Shown: positions 18,147 through 26,547 of the stretch, piece by piece
How the letters are laid out: the number at the start of each line of letters is the position of its first letter
Position numbering within the stretch: position 1 is the stretch's first letter
Source: Bacillota bacterium
GTDB lineage: Bacteria; Bacillota; Clostridia; Acetivibrionales; DTU013
Assembly: GCA_023433505.1 (NCBI GenBank)
Contig: JAEZCO010000007.1
Location: 124,001 to 188,000 of the forward strand
DNA length: 64,000 nucleotides
Direction: 5' to 3'
Made by a program: the position numbers and the translations under genes
Notes under the pieces: generated by a model
What the model saw: only the letters and a program-made list of their open reading frames with translations
Told to the model about the DNA's origin: nothing
Databases searched by the model: none

Positions 18147-18983
18147 TCAACCATGTTTCGGAATCTTATTGTAGTGCTCAAGCATCGGAAGGATATATTC
18201 CGCCGCGCTCCGAGCTGCGGTATCCGGGTCCGGCACAGGCAGAATCTCTATAGCGGCCCATCCGTCAAACTCAGCTGCTTTCAGGCCTTCGAACACCTCG
18301 CGGAAATCGATATGCCCGCTTCCCGGAGCCAGCCGGTTGGAATCTGCGAGGTGGATGTACCGGATTTTGGAGGCGTTTCGTGCCAGACTGTCTCCGAGCC
18401 TGTCGTCTTCGATATTCATGTGGAAAACATCGGGCATCAGCCCCAGATTGGAAAAATTGAGCCTTGCAAGCAGCTGCCTGCCTTCGTCAAGATTGTTAAT
18501 AAAATTAATTTCATACCGGTTCACGGGTTCCAGTACCAGGGAAACGCCTTTTTTACCGGCAATACCGCAAATACGGTCCGCAGTGTCCGCAAACAGCGCC
18601 TCGGCTTCCCCGGGGGTTTGGCCCTTGCCGATAAAGCCCCGCGCCCTTCCGATGTTGACCAGCCCCCCAAAATCTGCAGCCAGTTCAATCAGCCCGGTAA
18701 ATACACCGATCACTTTTTCCCTTATTTCTTTGTCCGGATGGGTAAAATACAGGTCCAAAGCGGCATAGACCTGCCCCGTGCTGATACAGCTGACTTCCAT
18801 GCCATGCCTGCCAAGCCATTGGGATAGAGCTGCCGGTTCTATCTCCTCCGCAGTTTTCAAAGCCAGCTCAACACCATGATAGCCGTATTCCGACGCTTTC
18901 CTTATTGATTCTTCAAAACCTCTCCACACTACAAAGGTGGAGGGCATGGCATCCTTTCCCGAGATTGCCACCGATAGTTTCAT
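18147..18983 (-). CDS. Sugar phosphate isomerase/epimerase (xylose isomerase-like TIM barrel)
   Basis: A 278-residue AP-endonuclease-2-type TIM barrel. Metal ligands of the tagatose-3-epimerase/hydroxypyruvate-isomerase group are present: Glu in VLEPVNRYE, Asp/His in LMPDVFHMNIED, His in YIHLADSNR, and Glu in AAIEILP. The frame opens at 19052, but ATG 18983 with AAGGAGAGG directly before it is the clear start. Substrate is probably a ketose or keto-sugar, judging from the RpiB and transketolase genes of the same run; this is inference. Confidence 0.85.
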   Translation of the reverse strand: MKLSVAISGKDAMPSTFVVWRGFEESIRKASEYGYHGVELALKTAEEIEPAALSQWLGRHGMEVSCISTGQVYAALDLYFTHPDKEIREKVIGVFTGLIELAADFGGLVNIGRARGFIGKGQTPGEAEALFADTADRICGIAGKKGVSLVLEPVNRYEINFINNLDEGRQLLARLNFSNLGLMPDVFHMNIEDDRLGDSLARNASKIRYIHLADSNRLAPGSGHIDFREVFEGLKAAEFDGWAAIEILPVPDPDTAARSAAEYILPMLEHYNKIPKHG

Positions 18984-19020
18984 ACTGCCTCTCCTTATTT
19001 GCAGGTATTTTGAATAGAAA

Positions 19021-19839
19021 TTATGAATTAAGAAGCCTTGTACACCATTCATTCACAAGAGCGGCAAACAGTTCTTCCTGTTCTATCTGCAAATTGTGCC
19101 CTGCTCTATCCAGGACAGCAAATGTCGCTCTCGGAAAATTTTCCAGAATGCCCCATGCATCCTTATATCCAACGCAGGAGTCCTGTTTGCCTAGGATTAT
19201 AAGGCTGGGTTTATTATATTTCCCATTCGCCTTATCCACATCAAACGAGAATTCATACCCGGTTTCCTGAAAATGACTCAGAAACGTTTCATCGGCAATT
19301 TCAATTCCCGACATTATTTCGTTTTTGAATCTTTTATAAATTGTTTCGCTCTGAACCACGGCCATGGAATTAAAATTCTCGGCCTCTTCGGGCGGCAGCT
19401 CAGATATTAATGCCTCATCCTTTACTAAAATAACCTGTCCGGGGACATTCCGTTTTTTATGATCCGCTATAATAACAGGACAAATCAATAAAACGCCGTC
19501 TACCCTGTCTGCCATTTTATTGATTACTCCTCTTGCCAGATAGCCGCCGTAGGACTCTCCCGCAAGCAGGAAATTTTCACCGGGGATGAGCTTTTCTATA
19601 AATTCGATGATGATCTCAAGCATCCTATCGGCATTGACGATCCATTCGGCACTCCCGGACTCTCCCATCCCCGGCAGGTCCATATAGATCCTTTTATAAT
19701 TTTTTTCAAGCTCTGACACCGTCTCCATGCACCCCGCCATTACTCTATGGTCCACAGAATAGCCATGCAGCATCAGGATTGGTTTTCCCTCACCTAGGAT
19801 TTCATAGTTTATTGATAAATCTTTTATCTTGCATTTCAT
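19021..19839 (-). CDS. Alpha/beta hydrolase
   Basis: A 272-residue alpha/beta hydrolase with oxyanion-hole HGY at 25-27, nucleophile Ser96 in GESYGG, probable acid Asp in LGKQDSC, and catalytic His in RAGHNLQIEQ. There is no signal peptide, so it acts in the cytosol. ATG 19839 with GGGGGAGA upstream is preferred to TTG 19857. Lying within a sugar catabolic run, it could remove acyl or lactone groups from imported sugars. An operator-like TGAAACG sequence at about 19280 lies inside its coding sequence and is probably chance. Confidence 0.8.
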   Translation of the reverse strand: MKCKIKDLSINYEILGEGKPILMLHGYSVDHRVMAGCMETVSELEKNYKRIYMDLPGMGESGSAEWIVNADRMLEIIIEFIEKLIPGENFLLAGESYGGYLARGVINKMADRVDGVLLICPVIIADHKKRNVPGQVILVKDEALISELPPEEAENFNSMAVVQSETIYKRFKNEIMSGIEIADETFLSHFQETGYEFSFDVDKANGKYNKPSLIILGKQDSCVGYKDAWGILENFPRATFAVLDRAGHNLQIEQEELFAALVNEWCTRLLNS

Positions 19840-19949
19840 CTCTGTTCTCCCCCGCAAATGCTTTGGAACAGGCGAGTGCTCTCTGTTCCATGTTTCAGCG
19901 CTTTTAAATTTGAAGCAAGGTTTGAGGCGGCTAATTGCGGCCTTTTGTT

Positions 19950-21302
19950 TTACAGGTATTCGTTTTGGGTTTTATTATATACCTGCACCGTCCTCTGAAC
20001 AAGCTCTGAAATGCTGCCGTTTGTGTAGCATGACGCTACAGTCCTGATGGTATCGTTAAAAGGCGCCACCCATTTTTGATCAATCCTGTCATAGCCAATG
20101 GCCGCGCCTACTATGCTGCCCACAGTAGCGCCATTGCAGTCTGTGTCGGTACCGCACATGACTGCTGTACCGATCGTCCTGGTGTAATCCAGTTGACCAT
20201 GCAAAAGTGCCAAAATACAAAAGGCAAGATTGTTCAAGCCCCCTGCAAAAGGCAAGTGTCCGTATTTCTGATAAATCCTGTCACAGGTGATTGTCCAGTC
20301 GTTATCCTTTGCATGCCATTCCCTGACTTCTGCGGCCAGCCCTGCCAGCCTGGATTTACGCGGAATTACCGATAAACCGCCCTGAAGTATAGTATCCACC
20401 GTAGGATTTTTGCTCAAAGCCGTACTTATGCAGGCTGCAACAAACATAGAGCCGTAAAGGCCGTTTTTGACCATGTTGAGAGAGGCCTCCCGATGGGCTA
20501 TCCTCGCGGCCCTCCTTGGATTGCCCGGAGCTATGTAGCCCCAGAAATCGGAACGTATCGTCCCGTTGATTCCTTCGCGCATGGGATTCAATTTTGTTGC
20601 AAATTCGCCCACCTGTTCTTCATAAGGCCTGTCTTCCGTCATATTTATGAGATGAAAAACCGACTGCTTCATTGCCGACCATAATTGGGTATAGGGTACA
20701 TTTTCAAGGACGTTTCTGCACACGTCATAATGAGAAAAGCCCAGACCTTTTTTCTCGGTCAAATTCAGCGCAAGGATGGTATATCTTGTGTCATCATCGT
20801 CTTCAACATAGGAAATGTTTCCCTTGGTGGATTTTTTATGCGGCACCCTTATGCCCAGCTTTTCAGAGCAGGCAGGAACCCAGTCCGTCAAAGGATAGGC
20901 GTCTGCGCTTTCAAGATAATCTTTGATATACTGCCTTCCGACTCCGATTTCAAAAGGTTTTCCCAGTATAACCCCTGCACATCTGCCGTGCCACGCCCCC
21001 CTGACCTTTTCCTCATACCGCTCGTCATCTATGGGGTCAATTTGCGGAGGTTCTGCAGCATTCTTAATAATTTCCTCAAAATCATTGGGTTCTTCATAGG
21101 GATAATCCGGACAGAGCCCTTCTTCCCTGAGTTTCCAAAGAGCAATATAGGCTTCCTCCCAATCCTTTTCAGAAAAAGCGCCTCCGTCTTTTTTCCCTTC
21201 GACGGATTCAGGCTTGAATTCATCGCCGATCCTGTAGCCCTCTCCCTTTAATTGAGTATACTCGATTGAATATATATCTTTCCAACTTGCAAAGCCCGGC
21301 AT
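19950..21302 (-). CDS. ADP-ribosylglycohydrolase (DraG/ARH)-fold protein, first copy
   Basis: A 450-residue protein. A roughly 90-residue N-terminal extension (with PYEEPNDFEEI) precedes an ARH core: RGAWHGRCAGVILGKPFE, the dinuclear-metal acidic cluster YVEDDDDTRYTILAL, and the C-terminal GTDTDCNGATVGSIVGA, where the DxD-type residues bind the second metal. The family cleaves N- or O-glycosidic bonds to ribose, classically from ADP-ribosyl proteins. Its place between rpiB and sugar genes suggests a small-molecule or glycan-derived glycoside substrate instead. The start is ATG 21302 with GGAGG. A paralogue with the same N-terminal extension lies at 29173-30498. Confidence 0.85.
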   Translation of the reverse strand: MPGFASWKDIYSIEYTQLKGEGYRIGDEFKPESVEGKKDGGAFSEKDWEEAYIALWKLREEGLCPDYPYEEPNDFEEIIKNAAEPPQIDPIDDERYEEKVRGAWHGRCAGVILGKPFEIGVGRQYIKDYLESADAYPLTDWVPACSEKLGIRVPHKKSTKGNISYVEDDDDTRYTILALNLTEKKGLGFSHYDVCRNVLENVPYTQLWSAMKQSVFHLINMTEDRPYEEQVGEFATKLNPMREGINGTIRSDFWGYIAPGNPRRAARIAHREASLNMVKNGLYGSMFVAACISTALSKNPTVDTILQGGLSVIPRKSRLAGLAAEVREWHAKDNDWTITCDRIYQKYGHLPFAGGLNNLAFCILALLHGQLDYTRTIGTAVMCGTDTDCNGATVGSIVGAAIGYDRIDQKWVAPFNDTIRTVASCYTNGSISELVQRTVQVYNKTQNEYL

Positions 21303-21332
21303 ATCGATTCCTCCATTCAAGTCAGTTTGTTT

Positions 21333-21824
21333 TTATAGATTCCGGTTCCCGGGAGTCCATCCTTGCGTTTCGCACAAGGCTTCCTCCACTTCCGCAATCA
21401 GTCCCAGCGAAATATCGTGCCTGCCGCCCTCATATTCTGTCGCCAGCCAGACATCAAGAATGTCCAGCGCTTCAAACACTCCGGTGATTTTTCCACCCAG
21501 ACAGAGAATATTTGAATTGTTGTGGGCCCGGGTCATCCTGCCCATATAGGTGCTTGTACAGAGGGAGGCCCGTACTCCCTTGTATTTGTTGGCAAGAATG
21601 CTCATACCTATACCGGTAGAGCATATAAGTATACCCCGTTCAGCCGCTCCTGTCGAAACCGCCTCTGCAACCTCTGCGGCAAAATAGGGATAACGTACGA
21701 TTTCAGTGGAATTACTGCCGACATCCTTATAAGGCAAACCTTTCTGATTTAAGTATTCGATAATTTGCTGCTTTAATTCATAACCGCCATGATCATTTCC
21801 TATCCATATAGGGGTATGTGTCAT
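21333..21824 (-). CDS. rpiB: RpiB/LacA/LacB family sugar-phosphate isomerase
   Basis: A 163-residue protein with the RpiB core: IGNDHGGYELK at the N-terminus, GILICSTGIGMSILANK containing the catalytic-type cysteine, and the RAHNNSNILCLGG stretch. RpiB interconverts ribose 5-phosphate and ribulose 5-phosphate (some relatives act on allose or galactose 6-phosphates). The C-terminal GGRH plus extension is slightly longer than usual. ATG 21824 follows GGAGG. It is the first gene of the leftward run ending at 14666, and a LacI-type operator sits directly upstream. Confidence 0.85.
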   Translation of the reverse strand: MTHTPIWIGNDHGGYELKQQIIEYLNQKGLPYKDVGSNSTEIVRYPYFAAEVAEAVSTGAAERGILICSTGIGMSILANKYKGVRASLCTSTYMGRMTRAHNNSNILCLGGKITGVFEALDILDVWLATEYEGGRHDISLGLIAEVEEALCETQGWTPGNRNL

Positions 21825-21836
21825 ACTATCCTCCAA

Positions 21837-21848
21837 TGAAACGTTTCA
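21837..21848. promoter_or_regulatory. LacI-family operator upstream of rpiB
   Basis: The perfect 12-bp palindrome TGAAACGTTTCA, with central CG and flanking A/T giving ATGAAACGTTTCAT, lies 12 bases before the rpiB start, overlapping the leader. This is the typical form of LacI-family operators. A near copy lies at the start of the local lacI-type gene (26221-26232), so that regulator is the best candidate. Confidence 0.65.
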
Positions 21849-22000
21849 TATTCATTATAATATTTCCTCTTTGAAAAGTCAAGCAGCCGGCTGCCAGAGA
21901 CAGAATTTTAAAGGGACAGCTGCTTCCAGCTGCCCCTGCCCAGGTTGTTTATCCATGCCTGCTATTATAACGGTATCCGGCAATTATGCCGGATCATATT

Positions 22001-24775
22001 CTATTGCAGGGCTGCCGCCTGCAAGGTTACATTCCCGGAACCGGAATTCATGGTCCATTTGACCGTCAATGTCCTGTTTGCCGATGCCGCACTGTATGCA
22101 AGCGTATATACGGCGTCATACTGACCCGATTCGTTGGATACTGAAGTATCGATATAGCTTGCTGCCGAGCCGTCGGACAATATAGCTTCCAGCTTGCCCC
22201 CCGACTGCCACCCTCCAACATATACCTTCAGCGTCCGGGTAGTGGTATCCGCCGGTGCAGCGATCTGAAAGCCTTTATTTACACCGCTTATATAGATGCC
22301 GTTGGTATTGTTCGAACCGCTGGCGGTAGGTGTGCCATTGGTCCATGACATGGACCGCGAGTCATCGCCATAATTATTGACGGTACCTGACCCCACCCGG
22401 GTATAGTTGCTGATCCGGCTTCCCCCGCCCGACTTATGGTCATAACCCGACCAATGTGCCCAGTCTGTAGTGCCTACGGAAGTGAGATTGACACTTGCCG
22501 CGGACAAAACGCCGGACCCGGACAAGGAACCGCCGCCCGGCGCAGGTGTGGGTGTCGGTGTAGGTGTTGGTGTGGGTGTAGGAGTTGATGTAGGTGCAGG
22601 CGTTGATGTAGGTGCAGGCGTTGGCGTCGACCCTCCCTGGGGCCATGGAAATGAAGCTCTTAAGCCAATCTCTGACTGGTCAATGTTTACAAACCCTCTT
22701 GCCAAAGCCGGAGAGCCAGCTTGCAATGTGAAATTGCCGTTTGCGGCATCCACAAATAACGGATCCATGCCTGTAACCGAATTTCGGTCAAACTTGCCGT
22801 CAAACAAGGTTTTCCAGTCTTCAAAGGTACCTTCTCCGGGCAGTGCGCTCTCTATATCCCCGTAGTTATAGGAACCGCCGTTTGGGAAATAGAACACATT
22901 GTTGTTGGAAGCGGTGAAGGTATCCGGATCCCATGGGCCGTCCCCGCTCCATATGAGGTAGAAAGCCACTGCGCCAGGCATATAATAAATGTTATGCGTT
23001 AAGGTTATATCGCTGACGGGATATTTTCTGGGATCATCCTGATCATAGTTCAGCATTCCGACGGTATCCCACGTGACAAGATCCGGATCATCCTGATAAA
23101 AGATATTATTGTCAACGACATTGTGCTCGCCCTTCACATACAAATCAAACATATCGCTGCCGCTGCTTATGTTACGGATAATGTTGTTTCTGACTGTAAA
23201 ATTACGCGAAGAGTCATCCAGATAAATACCCGAAATTCCCACACCAAGACTATTGGGTATGGTATTCCCGCAGTCATGAATGTAATTGTTGCTTATCACA
23301 TTATTGACGCCGCTGACCCTGTAAGTGTGTATCGGACCGATATCGGTCCCTTCCTTTACACAATTTGTTATTTCATTGAAGCTCACATTGTTATTATTGT
23401 GCCGGTCGCTGTCATTATCAAATGCACGTACGGCAAAATTTACCGACCCGTCGATTTTATTGTGTGTAAAATTGACGTATTGGTTGTTGTAATTCGTAAA
23501 TGCACTGGAATAGCCGTTTACGATGCCGGTATTTTCAATCAGATTGTTATCGATGGTAATAATGCTGCAGCTGTCGTCTATCATGTTTATACCATAGAGT
23601 CCCGTATTTTTAAACCAGTTATCGGTGATAGAGCAGTTGGTGGTTGTCGTAGCATATCCCCTCATAAAAACCGCATTGGTTCCCGCATTGTACAGTTTGG
23701 ATCTTGTTACGGTAATGTTGTCGACATCCTGCAAGGCGAACAAGGCATCTCTTGAGAAATAGGGGCTGTCTTCAAAGACGGGGATTTTACTGCTGCAGTC
23801 CGTATCCTCAATCTGCAGGTTGGTAAAAGTTATATCATGTACCTTGTTGTTTGCGCCGGTGCCTGTCAGCTTGAATATTGACATTACCTTGGGTGCAATG
23901 ATTTCCTGGTTTGCTATGGGCAGACTCATTGGGTAGTAATAAAGCCAGCCGGCAGTTTGGTCAAGAAAAAATTCGCCCGGCTGATCCAGCAATTCCCGTG
24001 CTCCCTGGACATAGTACTTTGTCCCGACGCCGACATCCAGCCAGTTAGCGCAGGCATCGCTCATGGTGATCACACGGCTGCTCCTGTTGATATTTGTGAT
24101 GGGAAAGGTTTGCGAATAGGTTTCCTCCATTATGGTATGGATCTGGGCAGGAGTTTTCGTATAGTCAAAGGTTGGTAAATCCCCTTGATTGAACTTGAGC
24201 TGTGTTTGCTTATTGGAGCCTGTGCCGGCTGACTGTAAGTAGGTGCCTGCATTGGGGTACCGTGCCATCACACCCGGGGTATCATTTTCATACAGTCTGT
24301 TGAATGTCCACGAGGTGCCGCCATTTATTTCATTTACATTTATTTTATAGATGCTGCCCGATAAGTTGCCCCATGCGTTGTCCGAATCCAGGGTCCACCC
24401 GGCCAAAGCCCGTCCGCCGATGATTCTTGGCATGGTATCGCCCGGATAACCCGCATAATAGATTTTATGTCCGTTTGTACCCGAATCGCTTGGCCCAAAA
24501 TTAATGGCAGCATCGATGAAATAATTTCCGCCTCTTAAATATACATAGATGTCGCGTTCCATCCTGCTGTTTATGGTCCTTACAACATCACGGGCCTTTG
24601 TGATGGTCTTCCACGGACTTTCTATACTGCCATTGCCTGCTGTGTCACTGCCTAAAGGTGAAACATAATATTTTATCGGGTCCTCAGCCAGTGCTTTGGA
24701 ACAGGGCATGCCCAGAAATACACTTGTTATAAGCATGCACATGATAATAAGGATGGCTAGACTCTTTTTTGACAT
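22001..24775 (-). CDS. Secreted right-handed beta-helix protein (GH141/GH120-like) with C-terminal beta module
   Basis: About 924 residues. Signal peptide of about 30 residues ending KALA-ED. Then YYVSPLGSDTAGNGS, SPWKTITKARD, YLRGGNYF and the DSGTNG...AGYPGD...GGRALAGW pattern, which opens pectate-lyase-fold glycosidases such as GH141 and relatives. Asn-rich beta-helix coils follow (NNLIENTGI, NNYIHDCGN). A Pro/Thr linker (about residues 700-730) leads to a roughly 170-residue beta-sandwich ending in GNVTLQAAALQ, of a type seen on Firmicute surface glycan proteins. ATG 24775 with GGAAGGAG is preferred over 24814. It is a close paralogue of the protein at 48169. Substrate and catalytic residues cannot be assigned from sequence alone. 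Confidence 0.75.
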   Translation of the reverse strand: MSKKSLAILIIMCMLITSVFLGMPCSKALAEDPIKYYVSPLGSDTAGNGSIESPWKTITKARDVVRTINSRMERDIYVYLRGGNYFIDAAINFGPSDSGTNGHKIYYAGYPGDTMPRIIGGRALAGWTLDSDNAWGNLSGSIYKINVNEINGGTSWTFNRLYENDTPGVMARYPNAGTYLQSAGTGSNKQTQLKFNQGDLPTFDYTKTPAQIHTIMEETYSQTFPITNINRSSRVITMSDACANWLDVGVGTKYYVQGARELLDQPGEFFLDQTAGWLYYYPMSLPIANQEIIAPKVMSIFKLTGTGANNKVHDITFTNLQIEDTDCSSKIPVFEDSPYFSRDALFALQDVDNITVTRSKLYNAGTNAVFMRGYATTTTNCSITDNWFKNTGLYGINMIDDSCSIITIDNNLIENTGIVNGYSSAFTNYNNQYVNFTHNKIDGSVNFAVRAFDNDSDRHNNNNVSFNEITNCVKEGTDIGPIHTYRVSGVNNVISNNYIHDCGNTIPNSLGVGISGIYLDDSSRNFTVRNNIIRNISSGSDMFDLYVKGEHNVVDNNIFYQDDPDLVTWDTVGMLNYDQDDPRKYPVSDITLTHNIYYMPGAVAFYLIWSGDGPWDPDTFTASNNNVFYFPNGGSYNYGDIESALPGEGTFEDWKTLFDGKFDRNSVTGMDPLFVDAANGNFTLQAGSPALARGFVNIDQSEIGLRASFPWPQGGSTPTPAPTSTPAPTSTPTPTPTPTPTPTPAPGGGSLSGSGVLSAASVNLTSVGTTDWAHWSGYDHKSGGGSRISNYTRVGSGTVNNYGDDSRSMSWTNGTPTASGSNNTNGIYISGVNKGFQIAAPADTTTRTLKVYVGGWQSGGKLEAILSDGSAASYIDTSVSNESGQYDAVYTLAYSAASANRTLTVKWTMNSGSGNVTLQAAALQ
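22537..22636. repeat. Low-complexity tandem repeats encoding a Pro-Thr linker
   Basis: A GT-rich tract on the plus strand encodes alternating Thr-Pro and Ala-Pro-Thr-Ser repeats in the minus-strand protein. Two exact adjacent 18-base copies of GTTGATGTAGGTGCAGGC lie at 22584-22601 and 22602-22619, before a run of GGTGTN units. Copy number may vary between strains. Confidence 0.8.
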
Positions 24776-25177
24776 ATTCGACACTCCTTCCGTTTTGTTC
24801 CTGTGTTTTTTCATTTTGTGCCGGGTATCTTCATTATCTGATATACACGGATGATGTCTGTGAGATGAAATAAAAAGGCAGCTTTAAAAAACATGCTACG
24901 TGCTCATAAGCCTGTCATCTCCTTCTAGGGCATATTTTCTTTCCAGAATGCGCTTGAATGAAGTGATTTAAACGAAATACCGCTTAACACGCTAAAAGAA
25001 ATGCGGTGACCGCAGGGACCAACGAATACCGCTCCCTGCGTTTTCCATTATATAAGCCTGTACATAAAAAAAATAGTGTAATAAATGATACTTTCATGTG
25101 AATATTGACTATACTTTTTTACTGCAAAATTGGAACATCTTTCATTTTCAGTATAAGATTCCTTCAAGCGAAAACGC
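24776..25177. other. Intergenic region between the beta-helix gene and lacI-type gene
   Basis: About 400 bases without a convincing gene. It holds an inverted repeat with arms CGCAGGGA (25011-25018) and TCCCTGCG (25033-25040), possibly the terminator of the lacI-type gene, plus a smaller ACCGC/GCGGT pair just to the left. The part nearest 24775 should contain the beta-helix promoter, but no strong -35/-10 pair could be picked. Confidence 0.4.
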
Positions 25178-26197
25178 CTATTTTCTTACCGCATAGCCTA
25201 CGCTCTCCCTGTAGATTACTTCCGTGGGCAGAACCAGGTGCTCCCCTGGCCCCTTCATGCCCTTCCCGTGGGAATTCAGCCTTTTCAAAAGCAGGTTGAC
25301 GCTGGTCTGTCCCAGCTCATATTTGGGCTGTCTGACAGTAGTCAGCTGCGGAGAGCAAAGAGCCGCCATGTCGATATCATCAAAACCGATGACGGAAATA
25401 TCATAAGGGATATTCATCCCTCTTTCGCGGATAGCCTTCATTGCGCCGATGGCCATAAGGTCATTGGATGCAAAGATGGCCGTAGGCTTGTTTATCCGCC
25501 GTAAAAACTCTGCGGTACAGGTATAGCCGCTGTACCAGTCATAGGAACCTTTTTTTATCAATGACTCGTCCACGGGCAGTTTTTTCCCCTCCAGGAACTG
25601 AATATATGCCTCGAGCCTGCTTTTACTGCTTCTGGACTCAAGAGATCCGCTAATAAAGGCAATACGGGTGTGCCCATACTCATACAACAGCTCCATAGCC
25701 TTGACCGTCCCTCCGGAGTCATCTACATTGATGACGTCATAGGCTTCATTGACCTCTTCTCCGATATCTACGAGGACAAGACCGCTCTTTTCCCGTACTT
25801 CATCCATTTCCTCCCGTGAAATTCCCGGCTTTACCAGAATAATGCCGTCAACATTCTTTTCCAGCAGGACCTTGACATAGTTCCTTTCCTTCTGGACGCT
25901 CCTGTCGTTATTGCATAGAAAGACCGAGTACCCGGCTTTCTGTGCGGCATCCTCCGCTCCCCTTGCCAGCTCGGGATAAAAAGGATTGCCGATATTGGGA
26001 ATTGACAGGCCCAAACTCCTGGAGGTGTTGGTTTTCAGCGATCTTGCCGCCGTATTGGGTATGAACCTCAGCTTTTTGACCGCCTCCTCCACCTTCTTCC
26101 GATTTTCCGCCGAAACGGTCGAAAGGCTGTTCAAGACATTTGAAACAGTGCCCAGAGACACGCCTGCTTCTTTCGCCACATCTTTCATCGTAGACAT
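25178..26197 (-). CDS. LacI family transcriptional regulator
   Basis: A 339-residue regulator: N-terminal helix-turn-helix MKDVAKEAGVSLGTVSNVLN, hinge RSLKTNTSRSLGL, then a periplasmic-binding-type sugar-sensing domain (SIPNIGNPFYPELARGAEDAA, IIGFDDIDMAALCSPQLTTV as VIGFDD in the usual place). The frame opens at ATG 26233, but the operator-like sequence at 26221-26232 and the usual protein beginning favour ATG 26197. It probably represses the rpiB run and itself through TGAAACGTTT sites, released by a sugar of the pathway. Confidence 0.9.
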   Translation of the reverse strand: MSTMKDVAKEAGVSLGTVSNVLNSLSTVSAENRKKVEEAVKKLRFIPNTAARSLKTNTSRSLGLSIPNIGNPFYPELARGAEDAAQKAGYSVFLCNNDRSVQKERNYVKVLLEKNVDGIILVKPGISREEMDEVREKSGLVLVDIGEEVNEAYDVINVDDSGGTVKAMELLYEYGHTRIAFISGSLESRSSKSRLEAYIQFLEGKKLPVDESLIKKGSYDWYSGYTCTAEFLRRINKPTAIFASNDLMAIGAMKAIRERGMNIPYDISVIGFDDIDMAALCSPQLTTVRQPKYELGQTSVNLLLKRLNSHGKGMKGPGEHLVLPTEVIYRESVGYAVRK

Positions 26198-26220
26198 CCG
26201 GTTATACACTCCCATGCTTA

Positions 26221-26232
26221 TTAAACGTTTCA
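26221..26232. promoter_or_regulatory. LacI-type operator at the regulator's own leader
   Basis: TTAAACGTTTCA, reading TGAAACGTTTAA on the minus strand, matches 10 of 12 positions of the perfect palindrome before rpiB. It sits 24 bases upstream of the chosen start, suggesting autoregulation. Confidence 0.5.
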
Positions 26233-26245
26233 TTCAATTTCCAAT

Positions 26246-26265
26246 GGGGTATGCCCCCATACCCC
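26246..26265. other. GC-rich hairpin upstream of the lacI-type gene
   Basis: Arms GGGGTATG (26246-26253) and CATACCCC (26258-26265) with a four-base loop form a strong hairpin next to the operator. It lacks a T-run; it may belong to the leader RNA or to the neighbouring palindromic element. Confidence 0.4.
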
Positions 26266-26329
26266 CTCGCTGCGGGCGAAATGAATTCACCCTACGCTAC
26301 ACTTCGTGCCCCACACCTAATCGTGGCGA

Positions 26330-26483
26330 TTGAACAACGTCTGTTGGGGATTGCTACCCTCCACTTATACTACAGCGAAAACATCTTTTACTATCTCTTT
26401 GGTAGTTTTCGCTGTAGTACTACTGACTGCTTTTTCAATACGTAATCCACACCTTAGAGGAGGGGGACTCTGACGTTGTTCAA
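26330..26483. repeat. Nested inverted-repeat element (MITE-like)
   Basis: The outer arms TTGAACAACGTC (26330-26341) and GACGTTGTTCAA (26472-26483) are perfect 12-bp inverted repeats. Inside are a partial CCCTCC/GGAGGG pairing and a perfect 15-bp pair TACTACAGCGAAAAC (26368-26382) / GTTTTCGCTGTAGTA (26405-26419). The whole could fold as one long hairpin of about 154 bases with a 22-base loop. No transposase is encoded. This occupies most of the 314-base gap between the LacI and AraC-sensor genes. Confidence 0.55.
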
Positions 26484-26547
26484 ATGTCAATAGTATATAC
26501 CATTCAAAAATAAAATAACAGCTATCACCGGATGAAGTTGACGGTTT

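Noticed and set aside
19279..19292. A GAAACGTTTC operator-like sequence inside the alpha/beta hydrolase gene.
   Set aside because: It is well within coding sequence, far from any promoter, and is probably chance.
22537..22636. The repeat tract considered as a CRISPR-like array.
   Set aside because: Repeats are short, contiguous and in frame with a coding linker; there are no spacers.
23123..23755. A 210-codon rightward frame rich in Val and Ile opposite the first beta-helix gene.
   Set aside because: Antisense shadow of the repeated coils; composition is an artefact of Asn/Asp-rich codons on the other strand.
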